A stretch of DNA of 64,000 bases from Ruminococcus sp. (GCA_004558485.1 SFCS01000006.1:14041-78040); one strand, 5' to 3'. Positions 30,623 to 41,050 are shown, counted from the first letter of the stretch. Program-made: numbers and translations. The notes: generated from the letters alone by a model not told the origin.

Positions 30623-31411
30623 GTGGAAAAGTTGGAGTTTTTTCATCAGTATAACAAAGAGGCACTGGTCGTGTGCAACGACCGCATCCGCTATGCGCCG
30701 CATCTGCACAGTGACGCGGAGATCGTCACGCTCTTTGCGGGGCGCGCGACGCTGCTGCTCGACGGTGCGGAATATATCTTGGAGGCGGGGGATTTCGCTG
30801 TTATTTTTCCCAACCGTCTACACAGCTACCGCGCCGACGATGCGGTGACGGTCGGAAAGTTTATTTTCAGCCCCCGCGATCTGCCGCCGCTCACGGAAAT
30901 TTTTGAAACACAGCGTCCGCAAACGCCGGTCATACGGGCAGCAAGGCTGCGCGACAGCGGTATCCCGCAGCTGGCGCAGGAGATCCTTTCGGCATATGCC
31001 GACGCTGCCCCCGCCGTCCGGCGCGCTTATCTTATGCTGCTTTCGGCAAAGCTCGTCACCCTCTGTGCGCCGGAAAAGACGCAGGACGGCGACAACACCG
31101 CCGTTCTCAGGGTGCTTGCCTATTGTGAGAAAAGCTTTGCCGAGCCGCTCACGCTGGACAGCGTTGCCCACGCGCTGTTTCTCAGCAAAAGCTATATTTC
31201 GCACATTTTTTCCGACAAGATCGGGATACCTTTTCGGCAGTATATCAACCGACTGCGGGTGGACGCCGCCGAGCGGCTGCTGCGGGAGACCGACCGCAGC
31301 ATCACCGACATCGCCGCTGCCGCCGGCTTTTCCGGCATCCGCACCTTCAACCGTGCCTTTCACCTGAACACGGGCATGTCCCCGCGCGCCTATGCAAAGG
31401 AGCACCGATAA
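30623..31411 (+). CDS. AraC-family transcriptional regulator
   Basis: 262 residues. N-terminal cupin sensor (RYAPHLHSDAEIVTLFAGRATLLLDGAEYILEAGDFAVIFPNRLHSYRA) and C-terminal double helix-turn-helix (LTLDSVAHALFLSKSYISHIFSDKIGIPFRQYINRLRVDAAERLLRETDRSITDIAAAAGFSGIRTFNRAF). The cupin His residues suggest sugar sensing. GTG 30623 is the probable start, with CGGGG upstream; a TTG three codons later is an alternative. Presumed regulator of the divergent propeller protein. Confidence 0.9.
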   Translation: MEKLEFFHQYNKEALVVCNDRIRYAPHLHSDAEIVTLFAGRATLLLDGAEYILEAGDFAVIFPNRLHSYRADDAVTVGKFIFSPRDLPPLTEIFETQRPQTPVIRAARLRDSGIPQLAQEILSAYADAAPAVRRAYLMLLSAKLVTLCAPEKTQDGDNTAVLRVLAYCEKSFAEPLTLDSVAHALFLSKSYISHIFSDKIGIPFRQYINRLRVDAAERLLRETDRSITDIAAAAGFSGIRTFNRAFHLNTGMSPRAYAKEHR

Positions 31412-31450
31412 AAAGCCGCGGACTTCAAACGAAGTGCGCGGCTTTATTTT
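31411..31450. terminator. bidirectional terminator
   Basis: AAAAGCCGCG-ACTTC paired with GAAGT-CGCGGCTTT, with T-runs on both strands, between the convergent AraC and M20 genes. Confidence 0.8.
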
Positions 31451-31453
31451 ATA

Positions 31454-32800
31454 TCAGTATTGCACGGCAGCCTTGCCGTCGCCGTCATAGGAAACGAGGG
31501 CACGGCTCTGCATAAAGGCGTCAAGCGCTTTGAAATACGCCTCCTTGCTTTCATAGGGCGGCGTGTAGTCCGAGAGAATGGCGTTTGCCGTTTTGGCACC
31601 GTCCCGCAGCAGCTCCGCCGCCATGAGCAGTTGTCCGACAGCAGAGGTCACGCAGGCGCATTCCGCGTCCGCGATGCGATAATCCTCGCCGTGGGGCGTG
31701 CCCCTTGCACCCGCGATGTGCGGATGCAGACAGGGCATAACGCAGCTCACATCGCCGATATCGGAGCAGCCGGTATACCATTCGTTGTGGATGGTGAGCT
31801 TTTCCTCGCCCACCAGTGCCGCCATGCAGCGATGGGCGACATCGATGAGCCCTTTGTTGTTGATAAGCGGGGCATAGCCGGGGCGGTCGTGCACCGTCAC
31901 CCTTGCGCCGAGCGCCAAAGCGCCCGCCGCCAGTGCGCGGTTGACCTTTTTGCTTTCTCTGGCGATCGCCTCGATGGTCGCGCCGCGGACATAGGACTCC
32001 AGCGTGACGCGGGAGGGGATGATGTTCACCGAGGTGCCACCCTCGGTCATGATGGGATGCACGCGGATGTGCTCCTCGTCGCGGAAGGTTTCGCGCAGGG
32101 CGTTGATGCCCGCGAGTCCGACCTCGGCGGCATACAGCGCGTTGATGCCGTGCTCCGGATCGGCGCCGTGGGAGGGCACGCCCTCAAACACCACCGACTT
32201 GGCGATGCAGCCGTTTTGTCCATAGTGGCAGTCGAATACCGTGCCGTCGTCCTGCAGACCGGTGTGAAACATATACGCCATATCCACGCCGTCCATATAG
32301 CCGCGATAGAGAAATTCCGTTTTGCCGCCGAAATAGTGGATCGTGCCTTTTCGGCGCAGCTCCTCGCGGAACTCCACCTCGATCAGCTCCTCCGCCGGTA
32401 CGCACATGAGGCGGATCGAGCCGGAAAGCCCGTCGAGCGCGCCCGGCTCCTTGAGCGCCAGTGCGATGCCGACCATGGCGGCACACTGGGCATGGTGACC
32501 GCAGGCGTGCGCACAGCCGTTCACCGCTTCAAAGTGCCCCTGCACCGCCAGCGCGTCCAGCTCTGCCATGATGAGGAGCTTCGGACCGGGACGGCCGGTG
32601 TCGATGTCGGTGTAAAATCCGGGGATGTCACCCGCCTTATGCAGGGTATAGCCCGCTTTTTCAAAAATCCCCTCCAGATAGGCGGAGGTCTGCCATTCCT
32701 TGAAGCCGGTCTCGGGATGCTGCCAGATATGGCGCTCTGCGGCAAGAATTTCCTTGCGGTGTTGCGCGACGAGCGCGCGGTATTTTTCTGTTTCTATCAT
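31454..32800 (-). CDS. M20-family amidohydrolase/peptidase (AbgB-like)
   Basis: 448 residues. IWQHPETGFKEWQTSAYLE near the start, LLIMAELDALAV and GCAHACGHHAQCAAMVGIALAL hold the Cys/His/Asp metal ligands of the M20D branch; VPAEE is the catalytic Glu region and HPHIAGARGTPHGEDY the C-terminal His. Family members hydrolyse N-acyl or aminoacyl conjugates such as p-aminobenzoyl-glutamate or hippurate. ATG 32800 with GAGGGGG 5 bases upstream is preferred over an ATG that overlaps the lepA end. It follows lepA closely but need not be related to it. Confidence 0.88.
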   Translation of the reverse strand: MIETEKYRALVAQHRKEILAAERHIWQHPETGFKEWQTSAYLEGIFEKAGYTLHKAGDIPGFYTDIDTGRPGPKLLIMAELDALAVQGHFEAVNGCAHACGHHAQCAAMVGIALALKEPGALDGLSGSIRLMCVPAEELIEVEFREELRRKGTIHYFGGKTEFLYRGYMDGVDMAYMFHTGLQDDGTVFDCHYGQNGCIAKSVVFEGVPSHGADPEHGINALYAAEVGLAGINALRETFRDEEHIRVHPIMTEGGTSVNIIPSRVTLESYVRGATIEAIARESKKVNRALAAGALALGARVTVHDRPGYAPLINNKGLIDVAHRCMAALVGEEKLTIHNEWYTGCSDIGDVSCVMPCLHPHIAGARGTPHGEDYRIADAECACVTSAVGQLLMAAELLRDGAKTANAILSDYTPPYESKEAYFKALDAFMQSRALVSYDGDGKAAVQY

Positions 32801-32810
32801 ATATGCCCCC

Positions 32811-34616
<1,806 letters not shown>

Positions 34617-34645
34617 GCTGTTACCTCGTTTATAGACTTATAGAC

Positions 34646-34694
34646 AGTCTACCACACTTTTTTGCTTGCGTAAAGAAATTTTCTTGTATATAAT
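34646..34694. promoter_or_regulatory. overlapping divergent promoters of lepA and prmA
   Basis: Plus: TTGCGT (34666-34671), 17 bases, TATAAT (34689-34694) for prmA. Minus: TTTACG (34669-34674), 17 bases, TAGACT (34646-34651) for lepA. The two -35 boxes overlap by three bases. Confidence 0.65.
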
Positions 34695-34717
34695 GGGAAA
34701 AAGATAGGAGTGAGTAC

Positions 34718-35644
34718 ATGGACTGGACCGAAATTTGCATCCGCATCCCGACGGCGGCGGTGGACGCGGCGACGGCGATCGCCAACATGACCGTGCCGTA
34801 TGGGGTATACATTGAGGACTACAGCGATTTGGAGCAGGGTGCGCGGGAGATCGCGCACATCGACCTCATCGACGAGGAGCTGCGCAAGAAGGATCGCAGC
34901 GCCGCAATCATCCACATCTATGTCGAGCCGACGGACAACCCTGCCGAGGCGCTCGCATTTTTGCGGGAGCGGCTGACGGCGGCGGGCATCCCGCACACGC
35001 TGGCGGCGGGAACGGTGCGCGAGGAGGACTGGGCGCACAACTGGAAAAAGTTTTTCAAGCCCCTGCCTGTGGGCGAGCGGCTACTCGTCTGCCCCTCCTG
35101 GGAGGAGGCGGGAGACGCCGCGAAGGGGAGAGCGGTGCTGCGCATCGACCCCGGCATGGCGTTCGGCACGGGTGGTCACGACACCACGCGGCTTGTGCTC
35201 GAAACGCTGCAAAAGCATCTGAAGGCGGGGGACACCCTGCTCGATGTCGGGTGCGGCAGCGGTATTCTCGGCATCGCGGGCTGCCTTTTGGGCGCTGCGT
35301 CGGCGCTTTTGGTGGACATTGACGCGCTTGCGGTCAAGACGGCGGTCGAAAACGGCGAAATGAACGGGCTGCGCGCACCGCGGTATACGGTGGTTTTGGG
35401 CGACCTTGTGGACAAGGTGAGCGGACAGTTCGATGTCATCACCGCCAACATTGTGGCGGATGCCATCATCGCGCTTTCCCCCGCCGTCGAGCCGTTTCTG
35501 AAGCCGGACGGGGTGTATATCGTCTCCGGCATCATCGACACGCGCGAGGCGGATGTGTTGCCCGCGCTCAAGGCGGCGGGCTTTGCGGTCGTCGAGCGGC
35601 ACGCGCACGGCGGCTGGGTGTGCCTCGTGTGCAAACGGGGGTGA
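34718..35644 (+). CDS. prmA: ribosomal protein L11 methyltransferase
   Basis: 308 residues. SAM-binding motif DVGCGSGILGIAGCLLGA near 176, preceded by IDPGMAFGTGGHDTTRLVLETLQKHL, which is the PrmA signature; NIVADAIIALSP is the catalytic NxVA region. N-terminal substrate-recognition domain present. It trimethylates residues of ribosomal protein L11. RBS AGGAGTG; coupled to rsmE, as in many Firmicutes. Confidence 0.95.
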   Translation: MDWTEICIRIPTAAVDAATAIANMTVPYGVYIEDYSDLEQGAREIAHIDLIDEELRKKDRSAAIIHIYVEPTDNPAEALAFLRERLTAAGIPHTLAAGTVREEDWAHNWKKFFKPLPVGERLLVCPSWEEAGDAAKGRAVLRIDPGMAFGTGGHDTTRLVLETLQKHLKAGDTLLDVGCGSGILGIAGCLLGAASALLVDIDALAVKTAVENGEMNGLRAPRYTVVLGDLVDKVSGQFDVITANIVADAIIALSPAVEPFLKPDGVYIVSGIIDTREADVLPALKAAGFAVVERHAHGGWVCLVCKRG

Positions 35645-35648
35645 CAAA

Positions 35649-36368
35649 ATGCCGCGGTTCTTTTTGGATGAGGCGATCGGCGACACGGTCACGATCACCG
35701 GCGGCGACGCGCGGCACATCGCGCTTTCCCTGCGTATGCAGGTGGGGGATGCGCTAACGCTGTGCAACGGGTGCGGCACGGACTATGCCTGCCGCATCAC
35801 GGCGCTTTCCCCCGACAGCGTGACGCTGTCCGTCATGGAAACGACGGACAGCAAAAGCGAGCCGTCGGTGGCGGTGACGCTGTATCAGGGGCTGCCGAAG
35901 GGCGACAAGCTGGAGCTTATCGTGCAAAAGGCGGTGGAGCTGGGCGTCACGCGGATCGTGCCGGTGGTGACTGCCCGCAGTATCGCCAGGGAAAGCGCCA
36001 GAGATCAGAAAAAGACCGCCCGTCTGCAAAAAATTGCAAACGAGGCGGCGGGACAGAGCGGCCGCGGCATCCTGCCGACGGTCGAGCCGCCCGTTTCCTT
36101 TGCGGCTGCGGCTGCGCGCATGGCAGGGGAGAACACGGTCGTTTTGTATGAATGCGGCGGCGCGCCGCTGCGGGAGACAGTGAAGGACGCGCCGCGGGCG
36201 CTGTCGCTCTTTGTCGGACCGGAGGGCGGCATCGCCCCCGACGAGGTGGAAACGCTCGTGAAAAACGGCGCAAGGACGGCGACGCTCGGGCCGCGCATCC
36301 TACGCTGTGAGACAGCGCCCATCGCGGCGCTTGCCGCCGTCATGGCGCTGACGGGGAATATGGAGTGA
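35649..36368 (+). CDS. rsmE: 16S rRNA m3U1498 methyltransferase
   Basis: 239 residues. PUA-like N-terminus (MPRFFLDEAIGDTVTITGGDARHIALSLRMQVGD), then a SPOUT knot: QKAVELGVTRIVPVVTARS, LFVGPEGGIAPDEVE and LGPRILRCETAPIAALAAVMA, which bind SAM. It methylates U1498 in the decoding region. The ATG lies 4 bases after the prmA stop, with GGGGG upstream. A strong terminator follows. Confidence 0.95.
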   Translation: MPRFFLDEAIGDTVTITGGDARHIALSLRMQVGDALTLCNGCGTDYACRITALSPDSVTLSVMETTDSKSEPSVAVTLYQGLPKGDKLELIVQKAVELGVTRIVPVVTARSIARESARDQKKTARLQKIANEAAGQSGRGILPTVEPPVSFAAAAARMAGENTVVLYECGGAPLRETVKDAPRALSLFVGPEGGIAPDEVETLVKNGARTATLGPRILRCETAPIAALAAVMALTGNME

Positions 36369-36400
36369 AAAACGCCGAGGCAGCGCCTCGGCGTTTTTTT
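36367..36400. terminator. bidirectional terminator
   Basis: AAAAACGCCGAGGC/GCCTCGGCGTTTTTTT between the convergent rsmE and CNNM genes; A- and T-runs on both sides. Confidence 0.88.
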
Positions 36401-37652
36401 ATGCTTCCGTTTCCGGCTTTTCGTGCACCGTGACCTCGATCTCCGAGGCGCGTTGCTCGTCGGTGGCGGTGACGCGCACGGTGAGATTTTCAAAGTCGAA
36501 GGTGTCGCCGACGGCGGGAATTTTGCCGATGTGGGCGGTCACCCAACCGTTGACGGTGGAGACCTCCGTCTCCTCCTCCACGCCGAACCGCTCGAAAAAC
36601 TCCGAAAGCTCGGTTGCGGCGGGGACGGCAAAGGTGTCCTTGCCGATCTCTCGTATTTCGGCGGCGACGGTGTCGTGCTCGTCCCAGATCTCGCCGACCA
36701 ACTCCTCCACGATGTCCTCGATGGTGACAATGCCCTCTGTACCGCCGAACTCGTCCACGACAACGGCGATGTGTACCTTTTCCTGCTGCAGCCGCTTCAA
36801 AAGCTCGGAAATTTTGACCGATGCGGGAATGAACAGCGCCGGCTGCAGGATGCTCTCAATGGTGTTTTCGGTGTCGCGCAGATGGCGGTGAAAATCCTTT
36901 TCGTTCACAACGCCGACGATGTTGTCGATCGTGTCGCGATAGACGGGGATGCGGGAGAAGCCGGTCTCCTCAAACAGCTCCTGCAGCGCCTTCGGCGTTT
37001 CCTCAATGTCGATGGCGACCACATCGATGCGCGGGGTGAGGATGTCGCCCGCGTCCAGGTCGGTGAACTCGATGACATTGTGGAAAAGCTCCTTCTCGCC
37101 GCTGTCGATACCGCCGTCCTGCTCCGCCTCGTCCACCAGCGTCAAAAGCTCGTCCTCGGTCATGCCGCTGCTTTTTTCCACGCGAATGAGGCGGGAGACG
37201 GCACCTTTCAGGTGAATGAGCAGAAAGCTCAGCGGAAAAAACAGGGTGTTGAGCACCGTGACCGGACCGGAGACCTTCAGCACAAAGCTGTCCGCCGCCT
37301 CCTTTGCCAGGCTTTTCGGCGTGATCTCGCCGAAGATCAGCACCACCACCGTCATCACGACGGTGGAAACGGTGGCGCCGTTGCTTTTAAAAAAGCCGAC
37401 AAACAGCACCGTGGCAATACTGGCGGAGGCAATGTTCACGATGTTGTTGCCGATGAGCACGGTGGCAAGCAGGCGGTCATAGCTGTCGAGCAGCTTCATG
37501 ACGCGCCGCGCGCGGCGGTCGCCGTCGTTTGCCATGTTTTTGATGCGCACGCGGTTCAGCGACATATATGCCGTCTCGGTCGCCGAAAAGAAGGCAGACA
37601 GAGCAACGAGAACGATGAGGGCTATGATAAGCCCGATACTGTGACTGTCCAT
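36399..37652 (-). CDS. CNNM/CorC-family membrane protein with CBS pair
   Basis: 417 residues. A DUF21/CNNM transmembrane domain with four hydrophobic segments (IIALIVLVALSAFFSATETAYMSLNRVRIKNM ... VVMTVVVLIFGEITPKSLAKE), a CBS pair (MTEDELLTLVDEAEQDGGID, GFSRIPVYRDTIDNIVGVVNEKDF, VHIAVVVDEFGGTEGIVTIEDIVEELVG) and a C-terminal CorC_HlyC domain. Related proteins such as MpfA export or regulate Mg2+; older annotations call them haemolysins. It is 10 bases downstream of the PAP2 gene on the same strand. Confidence 0.9.
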   Translation of the reverse strand: MDSHSIGLIIALIVLVALSAFFSATETAYMSLNRVRIKNMANDGDRRARRVMKLLDSYDRLLATVLIGNNIVNIASASIATVLFVGFFKSNGATVSTVVMTVVVLIFGEITPKSLAKEAADSFVLKVSGPVTVLNTLFFPLSFLLIHLKGAVSRLIRVEKSSGMTEDELLTLVDEAEQDGGIDSGEKELFHNVIEFTDLDAGDILTPRIDVVAIDIEETPKALQELFEETGFSRIPVYRDTIDNIVGVVNEKDFHRHLRDTENTIESILQPALFIPASVKISELLKRLQQEKVHIAVVVDEFGGTEGIVTIEDIVEELVGEIWDEHDTVAAEIREIGKDTFAVPAATELSEFFERFGVEEETEVSTVNGWVTAHIGKIPAVGDTFDFENLTVRVTATDEQRASEIEVTVHEKPETEA

Positions 37653-37662
37653 AGCGGATGCG

Positions 37663-38334
37663 TTATACCTCTTTCTTTTTTAGATGATGGAGTATGTCTG
37701 CGTTGGTGATGAACAAAGCGGCAGGCTTTTCCGACGCCGCCATTTTCCGAAACCAAAAACGGATGAGCAGCCATGCGGCAACGCCGCACAGCGTGCCGAC
37801 GATAGCACCGCCGACAATGTCGGAGGCATAGTGCACCTGAATGTAGATGCGGGAAAAGCCGATGAGCAGCGCGGGGATATAGGCAAGAAAGCTATACTTT
37901 TTGTTGCCGCACAGGAACACCGCCGTCATCGCGGCAAACGATGCCGTCGCGTGGCCGGACGGGAAGGAATAGATCTCGTTTTCCAGTCCGTGTCCGATCG
38001 CCTGCCAATAGGTGAAAAAGGTACCAAGCTCGTCGGCATAGGGGCGCGGGCGCGCGATGCCGTTTTTGAGCGCGAGGTTCGTGACGAGCAGTCCGAACAG
38101 CAAGGCAATGAGCATGGTCGCGCCGGTGCGCCGCCCTTTCTTGAACAGCAGGCAGACGACCGCCACCGCGATGAAAAAGATGCCGCCGTTGCCGAACAGC
38201 GTCAGAAACGGGAAAAGCCAGTCAAAAAAGCCGCCCGCGGCGCTCTCGTGCAGCGAGAAGGCGAAGTGTGAAACCGTGCTGTCCATGCCGGAAAATGTCA
38301 CATTGAGCCATGCGGCAAATGCCGTCGATCCCAA
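37663..38334 (-). CDS. PAP2-family lipid phosphatase (undecaprenyl-diphosphatase-like)
   Basis: 223 residues, about six membrane segments. The three acid-phosphatase motifs are intact: KNGIARPRP, SFPSGHATAS and GFSRIYIQVHYASDIVGG. Likely dephosphorylates lipid carriers or phosphatidic acid at the outer membrane face. The TTG start at 38334 has GGAGGG six bases before it; there is no earlier suitable ATG. A short basic tail (HHLKKKEV) ends the protein. Confidence 0.88.
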   Translation of the reverse strand: MGSTAFAAWLNVTFSGMDSTVSHFAFSLHESAAGGFFDWLFPFLTLFGNGGIFFIAVAVVCLLFKKGRRTGATMLIALLFGLLVTNLALKNGIARPRPYADELGTFFTYWQAIGHGLENEIYSFPSGHATASFAAMTAVFLCGNKKYSFLAYIPALLIGFSRIYIQVHYASDIVGGAIVGTLCGVAAWLLIRFWFRKMAASEKPAALFITNADILHHLKKKEV

Positions 38335-38366
38335 AAATATCCCTCCAAAAAGTATGTATTACGGAT

Positions 38367-38418
38367 AGAATACCACATATTTTTTATCATTGCAATAGTG
38401 AAAGAAATGTGGTAGAAT
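38367..38418. promoter_or_regulatory. divergent promoters sharing one palindromic -35 box
   Basis: TTGCAA (38390-38395) is its own reverse complement. Plus: 17 bases to TAGAAT (38413-38418) for the hydroxyacid dehydrogenase. Minus: 17 bases to TATTCT (38367-38372) for the PAP2 gene. Both spacers are 17. Confidence 0.65.
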
Positions 38419-38450
38419 GATAAAAAACTGTGAAAAAGGATATGTCGGAT

Positions 38451-39398
38451 ATGAAAATTGTGTTATTGGATGTGGACACCGTAACAAACGGCGATGTGTC
38501 GCTTGCGCCGATCGAAAGGCTCGGCGAGGTCGTCGGCTACCCGCTGTTGCCGCCCGAAAAGGTGGCGGCGGCGATCGGCGACGCCGATGCGGTGGTGTGC
38601 AACAAAACGGAGATCTCCGCCGATGTGATCGCTGCCTGCGAAAGCCTCAAATTCATCGGCGTGTTTGCAACGGGATATAATAACATTGACCTTGCGGCGG
38701 CGAAGGCGCGGGGAATCACGGTGTGCAATGTGCCGGGCTATTCCACCGACGCGGTGGCACAGCATGTGTTTGCGATGGTGCTGTCCCTTGCCGGCAGTCT
38801 CGCCGCCTATGACCGCTCGGTGCACGCGGGCGACTGGGTGCGGGAAAAGCGCTTCACCTATTTTCCGTATCCGCTGCACGAGCTGGCGGGAAAAACGCTC
38901 GGTATTTTCGGCTGCGGCGCGATCGGCAAAAAGGTCGCGGCGATCGGCAGGGCGTTCGGGATGGACATTCTGGTCTCGACCCGCACGCCGGCGCACTGCC
39001 CGGGAGAGACCTGCTGCACGCCGGATGAGTTGTTTGCGGCAGCGGATGTGCTGACCTTCCACTGCCCGCTGACGCCCGAAACGCGCGGCATCATCAACCG
39101 CCGCACCCTGTCGCTGATGAAACCGACGGCACTGCTCATCAACACCGCGCGCGGCGGCATCATGGACGAGGTCGCGGTGGCGGATGCGCTGCATGCGGGC
39201 GTGATCGCGGGTGCGGGCATCGATGTGCAGATAAAAGAGCCGATGGCGGCGGACAATCCGCTGCGCACCGCGCCGCACTGCATCCTCACCCCGCACATCG
39301 CGTGGGCGCCCTTTGAGACGCGGGTGCGGCTCATTGACCGCGTCGCCGAAAATCTTTCTGCGTTTCAAAACGGAAATCCCATCAACACCGTTATATGA
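38451..39398 (+). CDS. D-2-hydroxyacid dehydrogenase (glycerate dehydrogenase/hydroxypyruvate reductase-like)
   Basis: 315 residues. Substrate domain (FIGVFATGYNNIDLAAAKARGITVCNVPGYSTDAVAQH) and Rossmann domain with LGIFGCGAIGKKVAAIGRAFGMDILVSTRT. Catalytic Arg in INTARGGIMDE, Glu near IKEPMAADNPL and His in LTPHIAWAPFETR. NAD(H)-linked interconversion of a 2-keto acid and a D-2-hydroxy acid. ATG 38451 is placed 10 bases after AAAGGA; a GTG at 38430 is possible but lacks an RBS. Confidence 0.9.
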   Translation: MKIVLLDVDTVTNGDVSLAPIERLGEVVGYPLLPPEKVAAAIGDADAVVCNKTEISADVIAACESLKFIGVFATGYNNIDLAAAKARGITVCNVPGYSTDAVAQHVFAMVLSLAGSLAAYDRSVHAGDWVREKRFTYFPYPLHELAGKTLGIFGCGAIGKKVAAIGRAFGMDILVSTRTPAHCPGETCCTPDELFAAADVLTFHCPLTPETRGIINRRTLSLMKPTALLINTARGGIMDEVAVADALHAGVIAGAGIDVQIKEPMAADNPLRTAPHCILTPHIAWAPFETRVRLIDRVAENLSAFQNGNPINTVI

Positions 39399-39413
39399 TA
39401 AAGGAGAATATGT

Positions 39414-40079
39414 ATGAACACTGCCATGACCACAAAAGCCCTTTTCGACCTGTCCCACACACAGGCGGCGCCGCTGCTCGAAAAGCACAGCTATCCCTGG
39501 GAGGCGTTGTCCGAGATCGGCGCGTTCATTTTGACGCTTGGGAAAACGCTGTCGCCCGATGAATATGACCACCCCGCCGAGACGGTGTGGATCCACAAGA
39601 CGGCAAAGGTGTTCCCCTCCGCCTATATCGGTGAAAATGTCATCATCGGTGCGGACACGGAGGTGCGGCACTGTGCGTTCATCCGCGGCAACGCGCTGGT
39701 GGGTGCGGGCGCTGTGGTGGGCAATTCCACGGAGCTTAAAAATGTCATCCTGTTCGACCATGTGCAGGTACCGCATTATAACTATGTCGGCGACTCGATT
39801 TTAGGGTATAAGTCCCACATGGGCGCCGGCTCGATCACCTCCAATGTCAAGAGCGACAAAACGCCGGTCACCATCCGTGCCGATGAGCGGGTGGAGACGG
39901 GGCTCAAAAAGATGGGCGCGGTGCTCGGCGACCGTGTAGAGGTCGGCTGCGGCAGCGTGTTGAATCCCGGTACGGTCATCGGCAGCGGCAGCCAGATCTA
40001 TCCGCTGTCGGCGGTGCGCGGCTTTGTCCCCGCGAACAGCATCTATAAGCATCGGGGCGAGGTCGTGGAGAAACGGTAA
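39414..40079 (+). CDS. left-handed beta-helix protein related to sugar-nucleotide acyltransferases
   Basis: 221 residues. Hexapeptide-type repeats run from about 60 to 200 (VFPSAYIGENVIIGADTEVRHCAFIRGNALVGAGAVVGNSTELKNVILFDHVQVPHYNYVGDSILGYKSHMGAGSITSNVKSD), very like the C-terminal acetyltransferase half of GlmU, including the HYNYVGDSxxG and GxGxxTxN patterns. The N-terminal pyrophosphorylase domain is missing and replaced by ~50 residues (FDLSHTQAAPLLEKHSYPWEAL). It may be an acyltransferase or a binding protein for UDP-sugars. 15 bases after the dehydrogenase gene, RBS AAGGAG. Confidence 0.82.
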   Translation: MNTAMTTKALFDLSHTQAAPLLEKHSYPWEALSEIGAFILTLGKTLSPDEYDHPAETVWIHKTAKVFPSAYIGENVIIGADTEVRHCAFIRGNALVGAGAVVGNSTELKNVILFDHVQVPHYNYVGDSILGYKSHMGAGSITSNVKSDKTPVTIRADERVETGLKKMGAVLGDRVEVGCGSVLNPGTVIGSGSQIYPLSAVRGFVPANSIYKHRGEVVEKR

Positions 40080-40133
40080 TGCACTCACTGCATACAATTC
40101 GCGTGTTTTTTGCGCCTTGCGCAAATTGATCGA

Positions 40134-40356
40134 GATTTTTTATAATCAGCGTACCTACCACGCAAATGCTCCGTGCAGTCCGCAGACTGCACGGAGCATT
40201 TGACCAAGGAAGCGCTCCGCACTTCCTTGCGCCCGCGCGCAACAAGATCATTTTATAATCGGCGCACCCACTGCGCGCAAATACGCCACGCTGCTGCGTG
40301 GCGTATTTGACCAAGGAAGCGTGGGAAGTGCAGAGCACTTCTCACGCTTCCTTGCG
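40134..40356. repeat. tandem pair of double-hairpin intergenic units
   Basis: Two units share a frame: TTTTATAATC(A/G)GCG(T/C)ACC, then CGCAAAT-stem-ATTTGACCAAGGAAGCG, then a second hairpin ending CTTCCTTGCG. Unit 1's first stem pairs 40164-40179 with 40186-40201; unit 2's pairs 40279-40291 with 40296-40308. The stem sequences differ between the units but stay fully paired. The second hairpin of unit 2 (40313-40354) has a long AAGGAAGCGTG/CACGCTTCCTT stem. Non-coding. Confidence 0.75.
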
Positions 40357-40385
40357 TTGACAATTATCATGTTTTGTGCTACACT
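40357..40385 (+). promoter_or_regulatory. sigma-A promoter of the 40421 operon
   Basis: TTGACA (40357-40362), 17-base spacer, TACACT (40380-40385). It begins immediately at the end of the hairpin repeat. Confidence 0.7.
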
Positions 40386-40420
40386 GATTCCGTTCATTTC
40401 AAAGCAAGGGCGGACGAAGC

Positions 40421-41050
40421 GTGAAGGTTTGGTTTGAGAAATATCGACATTTACTGCTGCTGCCGCTGCTGTTCGGCACAGTATCCTTTTTATATTTTCT
40501 GACATCGCACGGGGACGCTGCCGTTTTGGTGCATGTGCCGCTTGACGACAGAATCCCGTTTGTGCCCGCATTCATTTTGCCGTATGTGCTGTGGTATGCG
40601 TATGTGCCGCTGTTGATGCTGACGGTCGGCGTGCGGGATAAACAGGCGTTTTATCGCCAGTGCGCGACGCTGTTTTCCGGCGTGGTGCTGTGCTTGCTGG
40701 TGTTCATCTTTTTCCCGACCGCGATCGATTTCCGACCGACGGCGGAGGGGAAGGGGCTGTGGCTTTGGATCTGCCGCATCGTGTTTGCCAACGATCTGCC
40801 GCGCAATGTCTGCCCGAGCCTGCACTGCTTTGAGGCGGTCATCGCGCACCTGACTGCGTTTCACCATCCGTCGCTGCACAAGCGGCATGGGTGGCGCGGG
40901 CTGTCCGCCGTTGCGGCGGCATGCATCTGCGTTTCCACTGTGTTTGTCAAGCAACATTCGGTCGTGGACGCCGTGTGCGGCGTTTTGTTGGCATTTGCCG
41001 TGTATGGACTGTTCTATGGCGTATTGTGGCGCGAAAAGCGCGCACGTTGA
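40421..41050 (+). CDS. PAP2-superfamily membrane protein
   Basis: 209 residues, about six hydrophobic segments. DLPRNVCPSLHCFEAVIAHLTA and VKQHSVVDAVCGVLLAF give the C(P)SLH and H...D motifs of the PAP2 subgroup that includes inositol-phosphorylceramide-synthase-like proteins; motif 1 is reduced. It may transfer or remove a lipid phosphate. GTG start 40421. Followed by an SGNH hydrolase gene 17 bases later, so the two may act together on a lipid-linked substrate. Confidence 0.82.
   Translation: MKVWFEKYRHLLLLPLLFGTVSFLYFLTSHGDAAVLVHVPLDDRIPFVPAFILPYVLWYAYVPLLMLTVGVRDKQAFYRQCATLFSGVVLCLLVFIFFPTAIDFRPTAEGKGLWLWICRIVFANDLPRNVCPSLHCFEAVIAHLTAFHHPSLHKRHGWRGLSAVAAACICVSTVFVKQHSVVDAVCGVLLAFAVYGLFYGVLWREKRAR

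Noticed and set aside
40134..40356. CRISPR array
   Set aside because: There are only two units, each itself a pair of hairpins, with no regularly spaced direct repeats or spacers and no cas genes.
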